From: an uncultured Fibrobacter sp.
Lineage (GTDB): Bacteria; Fibrobacterota; Fibrobacteria; Fibrobacterales; Fibrobacteraceae
Direction: 5' to 3'
Assembly (NCBI GenBank): GCA_900313675.1
Contig: OMSO01000003.1
Span: 1 to 64,000, forward strand
Length of the DNA stretch: 64,000 nt
Position numbers and translations under genes: made by a program. The notes beneath the pieces are model-generated. The model saw nothing but the letters and a program-made list of their open reading frames with translations, was not told where the DNA came from and did not search any database. Of this stretch, positions 62,077-64,000 are shown piece by piece (position 1 is the first letter of the stretch; the number at the start of each line of letters is the position of its first letter).

Positions 62077-62508
62077 ATGGCAGAAATAAATGATAAAGAT
62101 TTTAAAGGCATGAATCATCATTTTCCTAGTATCTATAAATCCGTTAAATTAGATAATTATCGTCCAGATGTTTGTTTCGCAAAAAATAACGAAGAGTTAA
62201 TAGTTTTAGAATTAGAAAATAAAACAGATAGAAAACCATATATAGGAGCCTTATTAGAAGCGTGTGTACATGCTGAAAAAGAAAGTTATAGAATACTGAA
62301 AATTTATTTTATAATGATTGAAAAAGAAACACAAATCAATGTTGGTCAAATGGCTAATTACGCAAAACCTTATGTTGATTGGTTAAAAAGGAAATTAGAG
62401 GGAATTATATTGATACAAGTTTTTTGCATTTCTCAACAGGACTATCAACGAATAAATAGTGATGGCGTTTGTATATTAAGTTGTGAAGAATGTGTAGAAA
62501 TTGAATAA
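62077..62508 (+). CDS. small PD-(D/E)XK-like protein of unknown function
   Basis: 143 residues, AT-rich codons. RPDVCFAKNNEELIVLELEN has the D-x(n)-E-x-E spacing of a PD-(D/E)XK nuclease core, but Asn stands where Lys is expected, so nuclease activity is doubtful. The rest is helical with an amphipathic region. It starts five bases after the dynamin 3 stop, with GGGGTAGGGG across the junction as Shine-Dalgarno, which ties it to the dynamin operon. Confidence 0.7.
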   Translation: MAEINDKDFKGMNHHFPSIYKSVKLDNYRPDVCFAKNNEELIVLELENKTDRKPYIGALLEACVHAEKESYRILKIYFIMIEKETQINVGQMANYAKPYVDWLKRKLEGIILIQVFCISQQDYQRINSDGVCILSCEECVEIE

Positions 62509-62556
62509 TATAGCATACTATGTTTTGTGCCACAAAAATTAGGAAGGTTTTAAAAT

Positions 62557-63546
62557 ATGCGCTACTCAAAAACTAAAAATGAATCGAAACAGAAAAAAAG
62601 AAACCTCAAAAAAACGGATCCACTCAGCTTAATCATAGCTGAATACGGTGGTGAAGAAATATTTGACGAGGGTAACTATTCTCGTTTAAATAAAGCATTA
62701 ATGGCTCTTGATGATTCTTATGGTCAGGCAAAAGATTGGTTGCTAATCGCCAATATGAAGCATATTCCGCAAAAAATGTATTCAGTTCGCAATTCAACTC
62801 AACGTGAAAAACAGCAAACAGCAGAAGAGTGTAGAGACATATTAAGTGCTTTAATTTTAGATAAAAAAACAAGCGAAGAAATCATTATTTATATTACATC
62901 AATTCTAAATATCAATGTTGCTGTAGAACAAAAGATAGAAATTGAAAAAATAATAGACTCGTTTGAGTATGGCGATTACGAATATAAAACCTGCCAAATA
63001 GACGATAAGATATGGTTTGCGGAAAACTGTAATTTTAGTGAAAACCCTATTCTTCTAAAAAGAAGAAAAAATGACAGAAAAGCATTTCCAACATTGACGT
63101 TTCTTGAAACAATAGCATCAGCATTAAATGGAAATATTATTGGGCAAAGTGTAGATAATAATAAATTTGGACGATCTTATAAGTGGAATGAAGCAAACAT
63201 GTATATACCATCTGGTTGGCGGTTACCAACTGTTGAAGACTATCAAGATTTAATAGCTCATATTAAATCTTTGGATTACGATGCAGGAACAGTATTAAAA
63301 TCAACCAATCAATGGCATGGTAGTGCAGAAAAAGGATTAGATTTATTCGGTTTTTGCGCTTGTCCAACAACAAGAAATTCCGAAACAGGGGCATCGCAGA
63401 CATGGTTTTGGACATCCTCGGAAACAAATGATTCTACATATCCTCATCATTGTATTTGCATTGATGCTAATAGTAATGATGTTATAATCGGCAGTGCTGG
63501 AGATGCATGTCGGGCTTGCGTTCGTTTTGTAAAGGATGTGGAATAA
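62557..63546 (+). CDS. cytoplasmic protein with new helical domain and FISUMP domain
   Basis: 329 residues with no signal peptide or lipobox, unlike the other FISUMP proteins here. After a Lys-rich start, residues ~25-130 form a helical domain shared with the next gene (ALMALD, LLIANMKHIPQKMYSVRNST, then VAVEQKIEIE). Residues ~135-329 are a FISUMP domain: YEYKTCQIDDKIWFAENCNF, SYKWNEANMYIPSGWRLPTV, FWTSSETND and ending ACVRFVKD. AGGAAGG precedes the ATG. Strongly AT-rich, with AAA and TTA codons common. Probably an intracellular sensor or scaffold; function unknown. Confidence 0.8.
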   Translation: MRYSKTKNESKQKKRNLKKTDPLSLIIAEYGGEEIFDEGNYSRLNKALMALDDSYGQAKDWLLIANMKHIPQKMYSVRNSTQREKQQTAEECRDILSALILDKKTSEEIIIYITSILNINVAVEQKIEIEKIIDSFEYGDYEYKTCQIDDKIWFAENCNFSENPILLKRRKNDRKAFPTLTFLETIASALNGNIIGQSVDNNKFGRSYKWNEANMYIPSGWRLPTVEDYQDLIAHIKSLDYDAGTVLKSTNQWHGSAEKGLDLFGFCACPTTRNSETGASQTWFWTSSETNDSTYPHHCICIDANSNDVIIGSAGDACRACVRFVKDVE

Positions 63547-63579
63547 TCTTGCGATAAAAAATTGGCAATAGGTGAAAAA

Positions 63580-64000
63580 ATGGCGACGGAAGAAATATCT
63601 TTAAGGAGTGTTACAAAATGTCCCTTATGTGGGGCGTTTTTGTCGAATTCTTTGCCATCAATTGAAAATGAAACGATTGTATCTGAATTGAAACATCTTG
63701 TAGATGCTTTTGGTGGAATAGAAATACTTAGTGAAGAAAACGCATCTCGATTTACGAAAGCGTTGATGAAACTTTCTTCGCCATTTGATGTAGTTCGTGA
63801 CAAATTGCTTGTTGCTAATATTCGGAATGTCCCTCAAAAATTATATTCTGTTTTAGAATCCACACAAAGTGAACAACAGCGGATGGTTGATCAATGTTTT
63901 GATGAATTGATGTTTTTGGGAATCCAAGAAAAGTTTGCAGAAGAAGTAATTTCTTGGATTGTTAATATTTTGCAAATGCCTGTTTCAGTGGAACGAAAAG
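63580..64000 (+). CDS. partial gene: CPLCG motif plus the same new helical domain
   Basis: Open to the window edge, 140 codons visible. AGGTG five bases before the ATG. A zinc-ribbon-like half motif (KCPLCGAF) is followed by a domain collinear with residues ~25-130 of the previous protein: ALMKLS, LLVANIRNVPQKLYSVLEST, then MPVSVERK. About 40% of positions agree by eye. The C-terminal part lies outside the window and by analogy may be another FISUMP or effector domain. AT-rich like its neighbour. Confidence 0.8.
   Translation, partial: MATEEISLRSVTKCPLCGAFLSNSLPSIENETIVSELKHLVDAFGGIEILSEENASRFTKALMKLSSPFDVVRDKLLVANIRNVPQKLYSVLESTQSEQQRMVDQCFDELMFLGIQEKFAEEVISWIVNILQMPVSVERK

Overview
The window reads as chromosome from a Fibrobacter (a fibre-degrading gut bacterium of the Fibrobacterota). 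The evidence is several proteins with the 'Fibrobacter succinogenes major domain' (FISUMP), a fibro-slime domain protein, Ser-rich lipoprotein linkers, an OmpA protein with thrombospondin-3 repeats, GH9 and GH5 glucanases, a CE4-type deacetylase with a CBM6-like module, and C-terminal sorting-like tails. Many starts sit 4-7 bases after a TAnnTTT box, which resembles the Bacteroidota -7 element. No phage, IS element, integrase or CRISPR array was seen.

Layout. 1-11.7 kb: fibro-slime surface protein, ABC-F ATPase, an InlB-repeat surface protein, a secreted polysaccharide deacetylase and a small secreted protein. 11.8-20 kb (minus strand): folD, then a six-gene cluster of a small membrane protein, ABC-2 ATPase and permease, two PilT-like ATPases (one with an altered Walker A) and a patatin fused to a barrel-like region. 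20-22.3 kb: a MacB-type ATPase/permease pair. 22.4-35.2 kb: OmpA/TSP3 porin, sugar-nucleotide epimerase, GtrA, CoA-transferase, NUDIX/patatin/DUF1653 cluster, GH9 endoglucanase and three FISUMP lipoproteins. 35.6-41.5 kb: a complete five-gene Opp/Dpp-type ABC importer whose DppB-like subunit carries an unusual repetitive insert. 41.7-50.9 kb: KDPG aldolase, MqnA with a GGDEF response regulator, an intracellular GH5, and a penicillin-binding protein/lipoprotein/TauE operon. 51-55.5 kb: tRNA-Ser(GCT), rpe, a TolC-family protein, Hsp20 behind a sigma-54-type promoter, and lysA.

55.6-64 kb is the most unusual part. Three consecutive large dynamin-like GTPases are packed in one operon; the third is fused to a formylglycine-generating-enzyme-like (C-type-lectin-fold) domain that lacks the expected catalytic cysteine pair. 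They are followed by an AT-rich tail: a small PD-(D/E)XK-like protein, a cytoplasmic FISUMP protein, and a partial gene that shares a new helical domain with it. This resembles, but does not match, the dynamin-based Eleos (LeoA/LeoBC) defence systems, and is the best candidate for an undescribed system here.

Intergenic DNA carries two kinds of dispersed repeat: a GTCATCC-type palindromic element (at least eleven copies, two of them in frame inside the patatin gene) and degenerate seven-base tandem repeats.
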